A stretch of DNA of 64,000 nucleotides, taken from positions 26,581 to 90,580 of the IMG/VR virus record IMGVR_UViG_3300028299_000002. One strand, 5' to 3'. Within the stretch, counting starts at the first letter, position 1; each line of letters opens with the position of its first letter. The notes below the pieces were generated by a model. That model saw only the letters and a program-made list of their open reading frames with translations. It had not been told where the DNA came from and did no database searches. The stretch is from a virus. The translations under genes and the position numbers were made by a program. Below are positions 32,746-44,200 of the stretch, in pieces.

Positions 32746-35700
32746 CTATATCACAAATACAATTTTATTGGATTTCATTAACACACCCTGATCATCGGTA
32801 CGTTTAGCATTATCGACTAAACTCATTACCGATTTCTTATCCTCAAGCCTGGTTTCGGTTCGAATATCATGTGGTGTATCTGTCAATACTAAATGACCGT
32901 CAACTGTCATTTCTTTGGGTACGCCTGTCCGGTTCGAACGGCTGAAGAACTGGTCTATTGTCGAATAACTATTTGCTCCACTTGCCATTGCAATAGCGGT
33001 CGTTGCCCCCATTTCGCCAGGCTTGCCGGTATATTGCAGATTCAATCCCTCTGTACCGGCATCGGTATGGATGGCGAACCGGACATTCTTATCGGTTCTG
33101 AAACTGGTTTTGTTTTTATCAATATCATCCAACTTCGTTTTTCCGTCAAATCTGACAATCCCGGACCCTGGATAATTTTTCTTTAAATAGCGTTCGATCT
33201 CGTTTACTGTACCGTATTGCTGTGCATAGATCAGTACCTTTTCGTCCGGCCCCTTTGTTTTGATATGCTCATTAATGATATCGCCCATTTTGGTAAACTT
33301 CTCATTATTTTCAAACTTGGTAGAGTTCAATACCCGGTTTAATTTCTGGTCCCGTTGCAGTACATCAAACTTTTTCGCTTTATAGTCTTCCATTGTCTTT
33401 TTATACTGTGTTTTTTGAATATCTGACAACCCGGCGTTATGAATATGCTGATTGAATGTATGTTGGAGATCCTTGCGAACTGTAAAAACCCTGTCATCAA
33501 TCTCTCGATGCAGTATTTCAGTCAGTTTATCCTTCATTCCTGCGCCACGATGAAGATTTTTGTACTTTTCCATAAAGGCTTTTTGATTCCCATATTTTTC
33601 TGGATCAATGGTCTTCAGATAGAAATAGAGTTCAGACAGATCGTTGGGAGTCGGTGAACCGGTACCCGCAACGAAATACGGCATTGACGCTGCCAGATCA
33701 GACAATCCTTTGCTCATCCCGGATGATCCACGACCTTCCCGTTGTGTTGATTTATGCGCTTCATCGACAATCATCATATCAAAACCGGCACCTTTAATAA
33801 TGTCATTATCAAACAGGTACTTTTCTTTATTGACCAATACAATCGTATTCGGATCACTATTATAGAGTTTTTGACGTGCATTTTTATTCGATGAATCAAC
33901 GATTATAACATTAAAATCAGAGAATTTCTTAACCTCATCGCTGAAATTCGGCATCAGTTTCTTTGGCATAGAAATAATAGTTTTCGGCATCTTACCCGTC
34001 TGTTCTCTGATCTCTGCGATGGCAGACAGGTAGGCCGCGCTCTTGCCGGTCCCGGCCTCGAAATTCAGATATGCCCGTTTTTCCTTAGCGATTAGTCGTG
34101 CTGCTGATTGTTGATGTGGAGTAATTACCAATTTCTGCGATACCCCGTTTTTATCCGGCGGTAAATATGCGTTCAGTCCTTCAGGCAGATAATCACTAAT
34201 ATTCGCTTTACCGGCCTTAATATCTGATGTAGTCATTTCACCAATCTGTTGCTTGGTAACTATCGGACGTTCTTTGATCATTTTCTCAAATGCGGCTGGC
34301 CGGATAGTCATTTTATAACTACCTTCGCCCAACATTGTAATATTGACATCGGACTTATTTAATTTCAGTTTATCCCTTATAGAATTGAGTCTCGAACGGC
34401 TCGAAGATGAGAATTCCATATTTCTCTTTTTATTCTCGAATTGATATAACAATTCCGCCGCCTGGTTTAATGATCCCTCAGCCTGGCCATAACTCTCATA
34501 GGCTCTCTGAATATACTGCAATGCTGTTGCATTGGCCTGTACCCGATCGCCAAACAAGGCACCTTCGCCATGACCAAAATTCTTTGTCCTTTGCGCCCTG
34601 TCCAGATATTTATCTCCATTCTGCATTCCATTTTTAGCAACATTCTGGCCGTGTTTTTCAATGTACTTTTTAAGATTACTTATCTCATTGCCGTATTTAT
34701 CGGCTCCCATGCTGTTTTCAAGATAGTAATTCATTAACATGGCAGCATTGCTCGATCCCAATGTCTTGTAAGTGTCCAGGTCCATAATACTATTCCCGGA
34801 AGACTCACCGGTTATCCCGATCATGGCCTCAAATCCACCTTTGGTAATATTTCGGGCAATTGTTGTTGATCCCGTCCCCTTACCTGTAATTTCCTCACCT
34901 TGCTTATTTATTCCGCCCCTGGTGTTGATAATCAGTCGGTAATGATCATCTATCTCCATTTCAACCGCTTTTTCGTTTTTCAATACTTCCAGAATTTCAT
35001 CATTACTCATTGGTTTGATTTCCATGATATCACTACCACCGGTATACTTCACCTTATTCTGCAATATTTTTGAAACGGCTGACTTTTCACGTTGATAGGC
35101 TTTGATCTGGTAATGAAATTTCAGAAATTCCTCTGCATTTTCTTTGATGATCTCCCGAAGATGTTTCTTTTCGTCCGGTAAATCCGTTGTATCTGATCCA
35201 AGCATAGCCTCTTTAGCCTCAGATATAACCTCGTCAATGGCCTTATCACGCTCAGATTTAATTTTATGGAGCTGTTTTAACCGTTCAATATTCCGTTCCT
35301 TTGTATCGGCTATTTTGGATATGTCTTTTTCGATTTTATCCCGTTCCTCTTTGCTTATATCGGTTTGAACGCCCAATTTCTCACGGATTTTACTATGCAA
35401 TTCCTCTTTTGTCTGTTTTTGGGCAGTCTCAATCTCTTTTTTACGGTTTACGGCCTCGTCACGTTCATCTTCACTTAATTCCGGCTTTTTGTTATCGGTT
35501 TCCTCTTTTTTGGCCTCATCATTTTTAGCACTCTTTGGCTGTAATACTTTGTGAGTTAGTCCCGATTTACCAGGTGCCCAGGCAATTGTTGCGGTACCAT
35601 CACTATGGGGAACAATAAATATATGTCGCCCGTGCATCGGACTTGATTTGTCGGTAATTGTGATCCACTTACCACCCGGATATTTCTGTTGCATCGAACC

Positions 35701-38700
35701 ACTGAAAGACTTGATGATATAACGGATGGATTTCTTGATCTTCGTTTGTTCTACAAGTTTATATTTTCCATCGTCAATATTTTTAAGAAATTCTGTTGGT
35801 GATTCATACGATTTATCAACTATTTCACCATTCTCATCTAATTTTTCTACGGCTACATATATTCTACCGGAATTATTTTTATCAATAGAGACATTGGCCT
35901 TGTAATCGTCAAAATAATATATCTGTGATTTGTTGTATTTTTCTAATTCAGTGACCGGCGATAACTCATAACTGTCATATTCTTCTTTTGGTAATGGCTT
36001 CGAATAAACTACTAACCCATATCTGCTTCCATCATCTTCCCAACGGACGTAACCAAATTGTTTATCGCTTGGATAGGTGCCTATACTGAATGGCCGATAG
36101 CATAATTGATATTTGTATTCTAAAGTCTTTTTATCATCCTGTTTAGTTTTCCGGTTCTGATAATCATGTACCGTAGATATTTTTCCAGATTTGGTTTTCC
36201 GGGTATGTTGTTTGACGTGAGACTTAAATATGAAACGGTAATTCATCTTTGCTCCAATTGGTTGCGATTTATAAATATCAATTGTCTTATTATTAAATGT
36301 CCCACGATTATCCACCGCTTTGATTTGATTGGCTTTTAAGGTAATCCATACCCTGTGCTTTATATCAGAATTGGTTGCAATACCACCAATATGAGTTATC
36401 CCATCATATCCATTTTCTTTGACAATTTTCTTTATGATTACATCGTTTAGATACTCTTTATCAACACTATCGCCAAACATCCCCATTTTAACGGCTGTTA
36501 ATTCTTTTAATGCAGCATAAAAATTAAGGTACGTTTTGGCATCTAATAATTTGTCTTTATACAGTTTTTTATATTTATTTTCATTCCATGTGAATCCATA
36601 CGGTGCATGTTTAGACTGTTCATCATGGAAATTTTTTAAACCCTCTTTTATTTCAGGTGTATCTAATACTTTTTGTTTCAAGGATTCTGGTATCGGATCA
36701 TCCATATTCAGCGGATTTTTGATATTCAGATACACCGAATATGTCATAGGTTCTAATGGCTTTAAATTCTTTTTCAGGCGACTATAAAACTCCCGGTCTG
36801 TTGGCATGTGTTCTTTGTGCATGTATTTAGAGCTATCAATATATTGATTTAATTCAACATCACTCATATTGGGAACGCTTTTCAGACTGGCTATTCTTTT
36901 CTTTAGTGCAGCTCGTCGGCTTATCAACCAACCAGGTGATATTGATCCATAACCATATTTACTGCCAAGTTTATAATATTCCCGATAATCCTTTAGTCCC
37001 TCTGACTCTTTTATCATTTTCAGAACATCAGCCAGTTTCTTTTCATTTTCCTTAACACATTGGGACGCAATATTATTGATCGTCTTTCTTACTTCTTTAT
37101 CCTGAAGATTATATAATTCATCATAGGACGTGCCTAATAATGGTATATCCAATCCCTTTTCTTTGTATGAATCGGCAACTTCCTTATTTTCGGTAAAATA
37201 GAATCCTTTACCCATTAATCCCGGCAATAGAGTATTGGGATCAAATGCTTTAAATCCACCATAATGAGTACCATGAAATACAATAAGCGGTTTACCGGTT
37301 TTATCGATAACCTTACTGGATTTATCCGGTTCATTTTCCCAATCCCCAAACCATGCTTTAAATTCAGGGCTTTTTATATTTAATGATTTATAATTTTCTA
37401 TCCCCCTATTGATAAGATAATTTGGCAAATCCTTTTGGGTTTGTTGAGCATATATACCCTCTTTTACCTGCACGAACTTTCCGATATTCAATCCGGTGCG
37501 CAACTTGAATATTTCTTCCATCCTCTTTTTACGTTCTTTCATCCCGGAAGTAAGCAGGGGACGACTTATTAATGTCCTGTAATCATCAATATATTTTTGC
37601 CGCCATTTTTTTGACTTCCATTTTGGATTTTTTTGAACACTATTATCGTATGATTTCACCCGTACTATTTTACCCCGACTGCTTGCTCTTACATGCTGCT
37701 TTACATGCGATTTGAAGATGAATCTTACCGACTTCGTTATATCCGGGTCTTTCGGGTCGAATGTACCTCGATTACCGATTGCTGATTTGATCTGATTCGG
37801 ATTGAATGCTATCCAGTTATCATAATTCAATTCAGGATATTTGGTTTTACCAGATTTAATATAAACTCCGTCATATCCATTTTTTATCCCCCATTCTCTC
37901 ATTGATAAGAAATAATTCCTACTGCTTTCATATTGGCCCTTGTCGTATTTCGCTCCCTCTACGCCTCTCCAAAAATCAAGGTCTTCCGCAAAATCTTCCG
38001 CCTCTAATTCAATTGGATTTGTGATCTTGAGATATACAGGGATAATATTTCCGCCCTCTTTGTCCGCAAATTCATTGGCAAGTTTTATATCCGTTGCAAA
38101 ATAAAATCCATAATGAGCAGATGGATGAGCTGATCTACCAAGCATCATTTCATCAAATATTTTGAAATTCTCATTCGTCCCGTGATAAACCACCAATGGC
38201 TTTCCATCCTTATCCACAACCTTAGAATTACCGAACCACTTTTCGAATTCCGGCGTATCGGTTACGGGTATTTTATTCCTCAATTCATTCTGTTTTGCAA
38301 GTTTCAGAATTGCTTCATTGCCATGCTGAAAATCCTTTGTGCTGGCTGCCTTTGTTAATAAACCCGGTTTGAATGTCGTATATCCATCAGTCAATGCTTT
38401 ATCAACTGCCTCTAATTTTGTTTTGCAATAGGATTCACCACTGAATCCCTTTTTATCGAACCATGTAATTTGCCATTTATAATTCTCATCGGAACTTTTC
38501 CTGATCAATGCTCCAAGCCAATAACCATCACCATTGGCCATTAATTCCATTGGTTTATTGCCGTATTTATGATTCCAGTATTTTAAGGCCAAATGTGCTT
38601 GTAATTTTGTCGTTATCGGCAGTGCATGATATTTTGAGATTTCATTCAAGTCCAGTATGTGCTTAGAATAAAGAATTCTCTTATGAACTTTAATATCTCT

Positions 38701-41220
38701 ATCTGTAATACTGGAAGATGATCTGAGTAGATAAGTATATTTGAATCCATCGCCCCTCAGATTGTCTCTTATGTCGTTATCCGGCTTTTCTTTTAAGTAT
38801 ATTTCAGCATAATCCACACCCTTTTGCTGAATAGCATCCATGATATTTGCATCATTCAATTTGATTATCTTATTATCGTAATCAGAGACATGCACTACTT
38901 TACCTGTCTTTGTAGCTCTGAAATGCGATTTTACATGAGATTTCGTTATATCCGGGTCTTTCGGATTAAATTCACCGCTATTACCAGTTGCCGATTTGAT
39001 TTGAGTAGGTGAGAATACAGCATAATTACATGTACTATTCTCTTGCATTTTTATCCCATCGTAACCCAAATCATTTATTATTTTGAAAATATCTTCTTTG
39101 GTAAGTTCAAATAGTGTCCAGTTATCTTGTTTTTTTAAATATGTTACCTTTTTCGAAGCCCTATACGAATGTATTGTGCTATGTACGTGATCAAATATTG
39201 CTCTCCGATATTCATTATCACTAACATCCCCATTTATTCTGGCTTGTTTTAACTGATCGGCTGTATAGATATCATTATAAAGTCTATATCCGTTTACTTC
39301 TACTGGTTTGCCGTCCATTAATAATGCTTTTTGTTCGTCGGTGATGTGATTTATTACATCGTATCTGCTATGTGTGGTATATATTACTTCGTCCTTCGTT
39401 TCTCCAATAAATAGATCATTATTGTAACCAAAATGATCCTCTCCAATTACTTTGCCAAATTTGGCATTATCAATCTGTTTTTGTTTCCATTTTGGTGGTA
39501 CTGATACATTACCATGCAATCTTCTTATAAAGCCTTTTTTGGTTAATATTTTACCCGCAAATCCATAATGAATTTTATCGGGTAAGGCACTCATTAAGTT
39601 ATCCAAATCAGGCTTATTATTCGGATTAAACAATTTCTCAGATTTTAAATATACCGGTAAAACAATTGCACTATTATCTATACCCCGATCAATTGCTTTT
39701 GTCTCAGCATAATCTCTGGCAAAATTCTGATCGTCGGAAAAAAAGAAGTTGTTACCCCTAAAAGCCTTGAATTTATATAATGTCCCGTGATAAACCACCA
39801 ATGGCTTTCCATTTTTATCCACAACTTTAGAATCACCAAACCACTTCTTGAATTCCGGTGTCTCGGTGATAGGTGTCTGTTTCTTCGTTTTCCGGTTCTG
39901 ATAATTCCTGACCTGGACGATTTTACCTTTAGAAGATACTCGTTGATGTGCTATGACTTGCGATTTATTTAATGATGAGAATCTATTTATGGCATAATCT
40001 ATCAGTTCATTGAATTTGCGCTTTGCATCCATTGACGCATATTGTTTTTTCTCGTTTAAATTATCCGACATTTCAACAAATGCCTGTTTCATTTTCTTAA
40101 TATCATTGGTTTTAGCAACTACATCAAATTTGGATTTTTGCTCACTGATTATCTTTGCCTCACTTATATCCCGGTAAAGTTTGTCAATTATACCCCAGAT
40201 ATTAAAATTGCTTCGATAACTTGCTTTTGATAAAATGTTGCCAGTATTTTGAACATAACTTTCAATAATTCGTTGTTCTTTGTCTGTCGGAGAAAAACCC
40301 TCAAAAGACATTCCTAATTGTTTTAACGGTACATTTTCAGAAACAAATTTCTCCCATTCCTGATCATTCATTGTTCGTCGCATTGAATAAAGTATCGTCA
40401 GCTCTTTATTTCCCGCCGCCTCTTTTTGTATCTGTACCCACATTTCAGGCATATATCTACGGATATATCCATGATAGGTCATTTTCGTACCGTCTTTTAA
40501 TTCAACTCCCCATCGAAAATAGTGATTTGATTCATCACTTTTATACCAGTAATCTTCTTTGTTTTCATACACTTCGTTTGCAAAAGCAAGTCGGTCATTC
40601 CCATAATTATCGACATAATCCATTTTCGGAGCATTCAGGTCTTTAAAACTATTCAACCGCCTGGCAATAACAGGTGGTTTACCACTTTTGGTTTTCTTAT
40701 TCTCGTAATCCTTAACACTAATCATCTTGCCGGTTTTGCTCGTTTTAGTGTGGGACTTTACGTGCGATTTCTCGATCTTCTTACCCTTCTTCTCAATCCT
40801 CTTTTTGAATGTTTCCATATCCAGTATATCATAACTCTGGAGATACTTTTTATAGTCATCATAATGCTCTTTGAAGGTTTTCAAAGCATCCGGCAATGTA
40901 TCAAATCCCAGAAATACCTTATCCTCATCATATTTATTATTATCGGGATGTTTGATGTGAATGACATAGACCTTATCCGATTCTTTATTTGGTCCAACAA
41001 AGCAATCCAAATGATCACCATCAGTTCCCAATGTCCCCCGGATATAACCATAAGGGATTTTCATTTTCGTTTGCCATTCGCCGTTTTTATCCTCTCCACG
41101 GCGGATTGATCCCTTACGGTTCTCGACACTTATAGGTAGTCCCTGGAATACTGTTTTATAATGAAGTTTGCGGCTCTTGAATATAAACCGCACATTACTG
41201 AGTATTCTCAAATCATTCAT
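32746..41220 (-). CDS. Giant polyvalent protein: pyrophosphatase-like, three ADP-ribosyltransferase-like domains, SNF2-type helicase
   Basis: 2824 aa. Residues 20-130: pyrophosphatase-like domain of polyvalent proteins (KIPYGYIRGTLGTDGDHLDCFVGP). Near 453, 987 and 1285 begin three ADP-ribosyltransferase-type units (PEFKKWFGDSKVVD, GKPLVVYHGT), ending at about 760, 1160 and 1650 with 'FNPNQIKSAIGN'-like strands. Residues 1890-2060: charged coiled coil. Residues 2370-2790: SF2 helicase with NFEAGTGKS (Walker A), VDEAHKS (DEAH) and DQFFSRSNRTG (motif VI). Repeated KSHVK.H.R linkers separate domains. Such proteins enter the cell with phage DNA and counter host defences. Confidence 0.8.
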   Translation of the reverse strand: MNDLRILSNVRFIFKSRKLHYKTVFQGLPISVENRKGSIRRGEDKNGEWQTKMKIPYGYIRGTLGTDGDHLDCFVGPNKESDKVYVIHIKHPDNNKYDEDKVFLGFDTLPDALKTFKEHYDDYKKYLQSYDILDMETFKKRIEKKGKKIEKSHVKSHTKTSKTGKMISVKDYENKKTKSGKPPVIARRLNSFKDLNAPKMDYVDNYGNDRLAFANEVYENKEDYWYKSDESNHYFRWGVELKDGTKMTYHGYIRRYMPEMWVQIQKEAAGNKELTILYSMRRTMNDQEWEKFVSENVPLKQLGMSFEGFSPTDKEQRIIESYVQNTGNILSKASYRSNFNIWGIIDKLYRDISEAKIISEQKSKFDVVAKTNDIKKMKQAFVEMSDNLNEKKQYASMDAKRKFNELIDYAINRFSSLNKSQVIAHQRVSSKGKIVQVRNYQNRKTKKQTPITETPEFKKWFGDSKVVDKNGKPLVVYHGTLYKFKAFRGNNFFFSDDQNFARDYAETKAIDRGIDNSAIVLPVYLKSEKLFNPNNKPDLDNLMSALPDKIHYGFAGKILTKKGFIRRLHGNVSVPPKWKQKQIDNAKFGKVIGEDHFGYNNDLFIGETKDEVIYTTHSRYDVINHITDEQKALLMDGKPVEVNGYRLYNDIYTADQLKQARINGDVSDNEYRRAIFDHVHSTIHSYRASKKVTYLKKQDNWTLFELTKEDIFKIINDLGYDGIKMQENSTCNYAVFSPTQIKSATGNSGEFNPKDPDITKSHVKSHFRATKTGKVVHVSDYDNKIIKLNDANIMDAIQQKGVDYAEIYLKEKPDNDIRDNLRGDGFKYTYLLRSSSSITDRDIKVHKRILYSKHILDLNEISKYHALPITTKLQAHLALKYWNHKYGNKPMELMANGDGYWLGALIRKSSDENYKWQITWFDKKGFSGESYCKTKLEAVDKALTDGYTTFKPGLLTKAASTKDFQHGNEAILKLAKQNELRNKIPVTDTPEFEKWFGNSKVVDKDGKPLVVYHGTNENFKIFDEMMLGRSAHPSAHYGFYFATDIKLANEFADKEGGNIIPVYLKITNPIELEAEDFAEDLDFWRGVEGAKYDKGQYESSRNYFLSMREWGIKNGYDGVYIKSGKTKYPELNYDNWIAFNPNQIKSAIGNRGTFDPKDPDITKSVRFIFKSHVKQHVRASSRGKIVRVKSYDNSVQKNPKWKSKKWRQKYIDDYRTLISRPLLTSGMKERKKRMEEIFKLRTGLNIGKFVQVKEGIYAQQTQKDLPNYLINRGIENYKSLNIKSPEFKAWFGDWENEPDKSSKVIDKTGKPLIVFHGTHYGGFKAFDPNTLLPGLMGKGFYFTENKEVADSYKEKGLDIPLLGTSYDELYNLQDKEVRKTINNIASQCVKENEKKLADVLKMIKESEGLKDYREYYKLGSKYGYGSISPGWLISRRAALKKRIASLKSVPNMSDVELNQYIDSSKYMHKEHMPTDREFYSRLKKNLKPLEPMTYSVYLNIKNPLNMDDPIPESLKQKVLDTPEIKEGLKNFHDEQSKHAPYGFTWNENKYKKLYKDKLLDAKTYLNFYAALKELTAVKMGMFGDSVDKEYLNDVIIKKIVKENGYDGITHIGGIATNSDIKHRVWITLKANQIKAVDNRGTFNNKTIDIYKSQPIGAKMNYRFIFKSHVKQHTRKTKSGKISTVHDYQNRKTKQDDKKTLEYKYQLCYRPFSIGTYPSDKQFGYVRWEDDGSRYGLVVYSKPLPKEEYDSYELSPVTELEKYNKSQIYYFDDYKANVSIDKNNSGRIYVAVEKLDENGEIVDKSYESPTEFLKNIDDGKYKLVEQTKIKKSIRYIIKSFSGSMQQKYPGGKWITITDKSSPMHGRHIFIVPHSDGTATIAWAPGKSGLTHKVLQPKSAKNDEAKKEETDNKKPELSEDERDEAVNRKKEIETAQKQTKEELHSKIREKLGVQTDISKEERDKIEKDISKIADTKERNIERLKQLHKIKSERDKAIDEVISEAKEAMLGSDTTDLPDEKKHLREIIKENAEEFLKFHYQIKAYQREKSAVSKILQNKVKYTGGSDIMEIKPMSNDEILEVLKNEKAVEMEIDDHYRLIINTRGGINKQGEEITGKGTGSTTIARNITKGGFEAMIGITGESSGNSIMDLDTYKTLGSSNAAMLMNYYLENSMGADKYGNEISNLKKYIEKHGQNVAKNGMQNGDKYLDRAQRTKNFGHGEGALFGDRVQANATALQYIQRAYESYGQAEGSLNQAAELLYQFENKKRNMEFSSSSRSRLNSIRDKLKLNKSDVNITMLGEGSYKMTIRPAAFEKMIKERPIVTKQQIGEMTTSDIKAGKANISDYLPEGLNAYLPPDKNGVSQKLVITPHQQSAARLIAKEKRAYLNFEAGTGKSAAYLSAIAEIREQTGKMPKTIISMPKKLMPNFSDEVKKFSDFNVIIVDSSNKNARQKLYNSDPNTIVLVNKEKYLFDNDIIKGAGFDMMIVDEAHKSTQREGRGSSGMSKGLSDLAASMPYFVAGTGSPTPNDLSELYFYLKTIDPEKYGNQKAFMEKYKNLHRGAGMKDKLTEILHREIDDRVFTVRKDLQHTFNQHIHNAGLSDIQKTQYKKTMEDYKAKKFDVLQRDQKLNRVLNSTKFENNEKFTKMGDIINEHIKTKGPDEKVLIYAQQYGTVNEIERYLKKNYPGSGIVRFDGKTKLDDIDKNKTSFRTDKNVRFAIHTDAGTEGLNLQYTGKPGEMGATTAIAMASGANSYSTIDQFFSRSNRTGVPKEMTVDGHLVLTDTPHDIRTETRLEDKKSVMSLVDNAKRTDDQGVLMKSNKIVFVI

Positions 41221-44200
41221 TTATTCACCACCGAATACTGATTTCCGTAGTTCTTTCTGTTTGCGAATGACCTTAAACATCTTGTCAAATTCTTTATTTA
41301 TAGTTGTTCTTTCCTCTTTTTCCGGATATGGTATTGCGATAAAACCATCTATCATAGGCACTATAATTTCTCCATGAGCTCGATAAACAAGAAAATCACT
41401 CTGGTTTCCTTTACCCTTGATCTTATCCTCTATATAGGCCGCAAATGCTCTGGCTGCCATCTCATGTGGTTCGCTCCAATAATCACCAACCCGCGCTTGG
41501 TCCAACTTTTTCGCTTCAATCGCATAGGATGTCGGGACAGATTTTGTCTTTACAGTTGATTTCTTTGCATCATTAACCATTTGTAAACGACCATCATATA
41601 TTTTCATTGCAGCTGCAAGTTCATCCATACATCCATACCTGTTTTGATTATCAAAACCAGATCGTCCTCTAACATCTTTATATATTTTGCTAATAGATTC
41701 AAGCGTATCAGAGGAAAAATGACCGGAACCATATCTGCTTTTACTATTAGTGGATGGATAGTATTTTAATTTCAGGTCTTTCCCTTTTATCAGTAGTTTG
41801 GTCAATTTGTCAAATTCGGCAAGTTGTTCCTTTGACGCTGGTAATAATCCCCTCGTATTACTTCGCCAGGTATATGTTTTAGTCAGATCGGATTTAAGGT
41901 CTTTTCTAATTGAATCAATAGAACTTTTTATTTGTTCCCGCGCTTTATTGACAAATATATCGACCTTTTCCCTGTCTTCGACATATTTCACAGGCTTTTT
42001 ATAAATATTATCCATTAGACTTTTAAAAGTAGCAATCATTTCCGGTTTTAATTGGGAATGATAACCTTCACCATGACTAATAAAATTCCTATCGATGTTC
42101 GTTTTCCTAAATACCTTATCGCCATTGTCATTTATTATCTTTTCGGATGGTGACTTTGAATCTTTACGTGCAAAATAGTGATCCAGGGCGTGAAAATACT
42201 CGTGCCCTAATGCCCCCGCACCCTTCATTTTAGTCAAGTTGATTACACCATAATCCAGTTCATAATGAGCTTTTGCACCGGACAATCCTGCGCCCCTTGC
42301 CCCAAATGCAATTGCCAATTCACCACCAAGCATTAATTCACTCGGAGTTACACCTAATACATCCGCAAGGTCTAATAATCCATCATAGGCGTGATTCAAT
42401 ACCTGTTGACGTTCAGATTGATTATTCCAATTACCAAATTCAATGCCTCTTGGTTTGAACTTTTTCATAAACATTTCAGGAGTGGCATCTTGATTCCTTC
42501 TTACGGTTCCTCTTCTAATCGCTATTTCGGGAGCGGGTAATATTTCTTCCCCAAAAGTAGTTTTCGTTTCCAATAATTCTTCAGCATGTTTTACCATGTA
42601 TAATTTTGCCTCTTCTTCAGTTGCAAATGTCCGATCTACAATTTTCAGAAACTTCCTGTCTGTTATCCTTTTTAATATTGAATATCTGTCCTTTTCATTT
42701 CGATCTTGGAATACCCTGAATTTTTCCGCAACTGCATATAATGGTATCGCCTTTTCAGCCTCTTTTTCTGAATTATATACGGAATCCCGCCTGGTTGCTA
42801 ATCCATATTTATCACCCTTTTTGCCAATTACCCAACCACTCCCATCAACTCTTTTCAATACTATATATTTATCCCGCCACGGTGACAGAGTATTCTTTTT
42901 TGTCGTCCGTTTATTTCTGGAATAGCCAAATTGCGCCGTATCCTTTCTTGCCCCACCTATCTTTTTACCAAAATCAATGATATTGCCCTCTTTGCGTCGT
43001 GCCAATACTTTCTTTTTCGCCGCTCCGGTTACTTCTTTCCAATCTTCAGGCTTGCCGGTACTTTTAATCTTCTTCCACATGGTCCCGTCTTTATGAACCG
43101 ACACATGTCCAACCGGGAACACTTTACCCCTGATTAGAAAATGAACAGATTTTAATAACTTACCGAAATCAAATTTCAGACTGAATTTTACTTTACCCCC
43201 CGTAGTATCTATTTCAGTGTAATAATCCATTGCACTGTTGTTCAATAGTTCAAATCCACTGCCAGGATAATATTGCCCGTCGTTCTTTCCCGTTGTATAT
43301 ATCATTTTGTTCTTATTGTGATCGCAGTAGATAACACTGTCTTGATTATACTGCTTCCCAAGTTCAACGAGTTCTTTGTCCTTGACATTCGGGACCATAA
43401 CCATATAACTGTCTTCAATTTCGCCATATTTACCGGTGACTTTTACAAATTTCAATCCCTTTTTAATAAGGTCTTCCCGTAGTTTCTTCTCACGGTTTTT
43501 TATATCCGGTTCCGTTAGTTTTTTATCATCGGGATCATTGGGATTAATCCCGGCGCTGATAAAGCCTACAATGCCATATTTTAATAACGTAGTGACTTCC
43601 TTTTTGGATAAATGTATTTCACCGCCTTTACCAGGCATATCTTGTTTACATTTCTCAGATAGCGATTCAGGTATTTTGGCATTGTGATTGTTTTTCGAAT
43701 CCTCTTTAGGCAATTCCCATGACCGATTTATTGGATGCCCGGAACTTACCGGACTCTTTTTAGTCTTCTTATTCGTATATTGATTTACGGTTACTAATTT
43801 CCCGCTTGCACTCATTTTCGTATGTTGCCTGACTATCGATTTGAATAGTTCAAAGGATTTTCTTACCCATCTTTTCTTCCGTGTTTCCTTCTTCACATTC
43901 TGTTTTGTTAGATATTGTTGTACCGAGCCACCGCTATGAAAAAATGCGTCTGCCGTTTCCAGCTCTTTCACGATGGTCGATAAATAATTCTGGAGTAATT
44001 TCAACTCCTCTTTGGTTTTGCCAAGTTTCCCCTGCTGCTTCAGTATCGCCGGTGCCAGTTTGTAATTCTTATTGTCAATGATCCTTTCCGCCGCTTTGAC
44101 CACATTACCCAATAATCCGGCTAATTGACGTTTAACCGCCTCAACCTTGTTATTATTGATCTGGCTTATACCGGTTATGACATTACTGGATTCCGGTGAT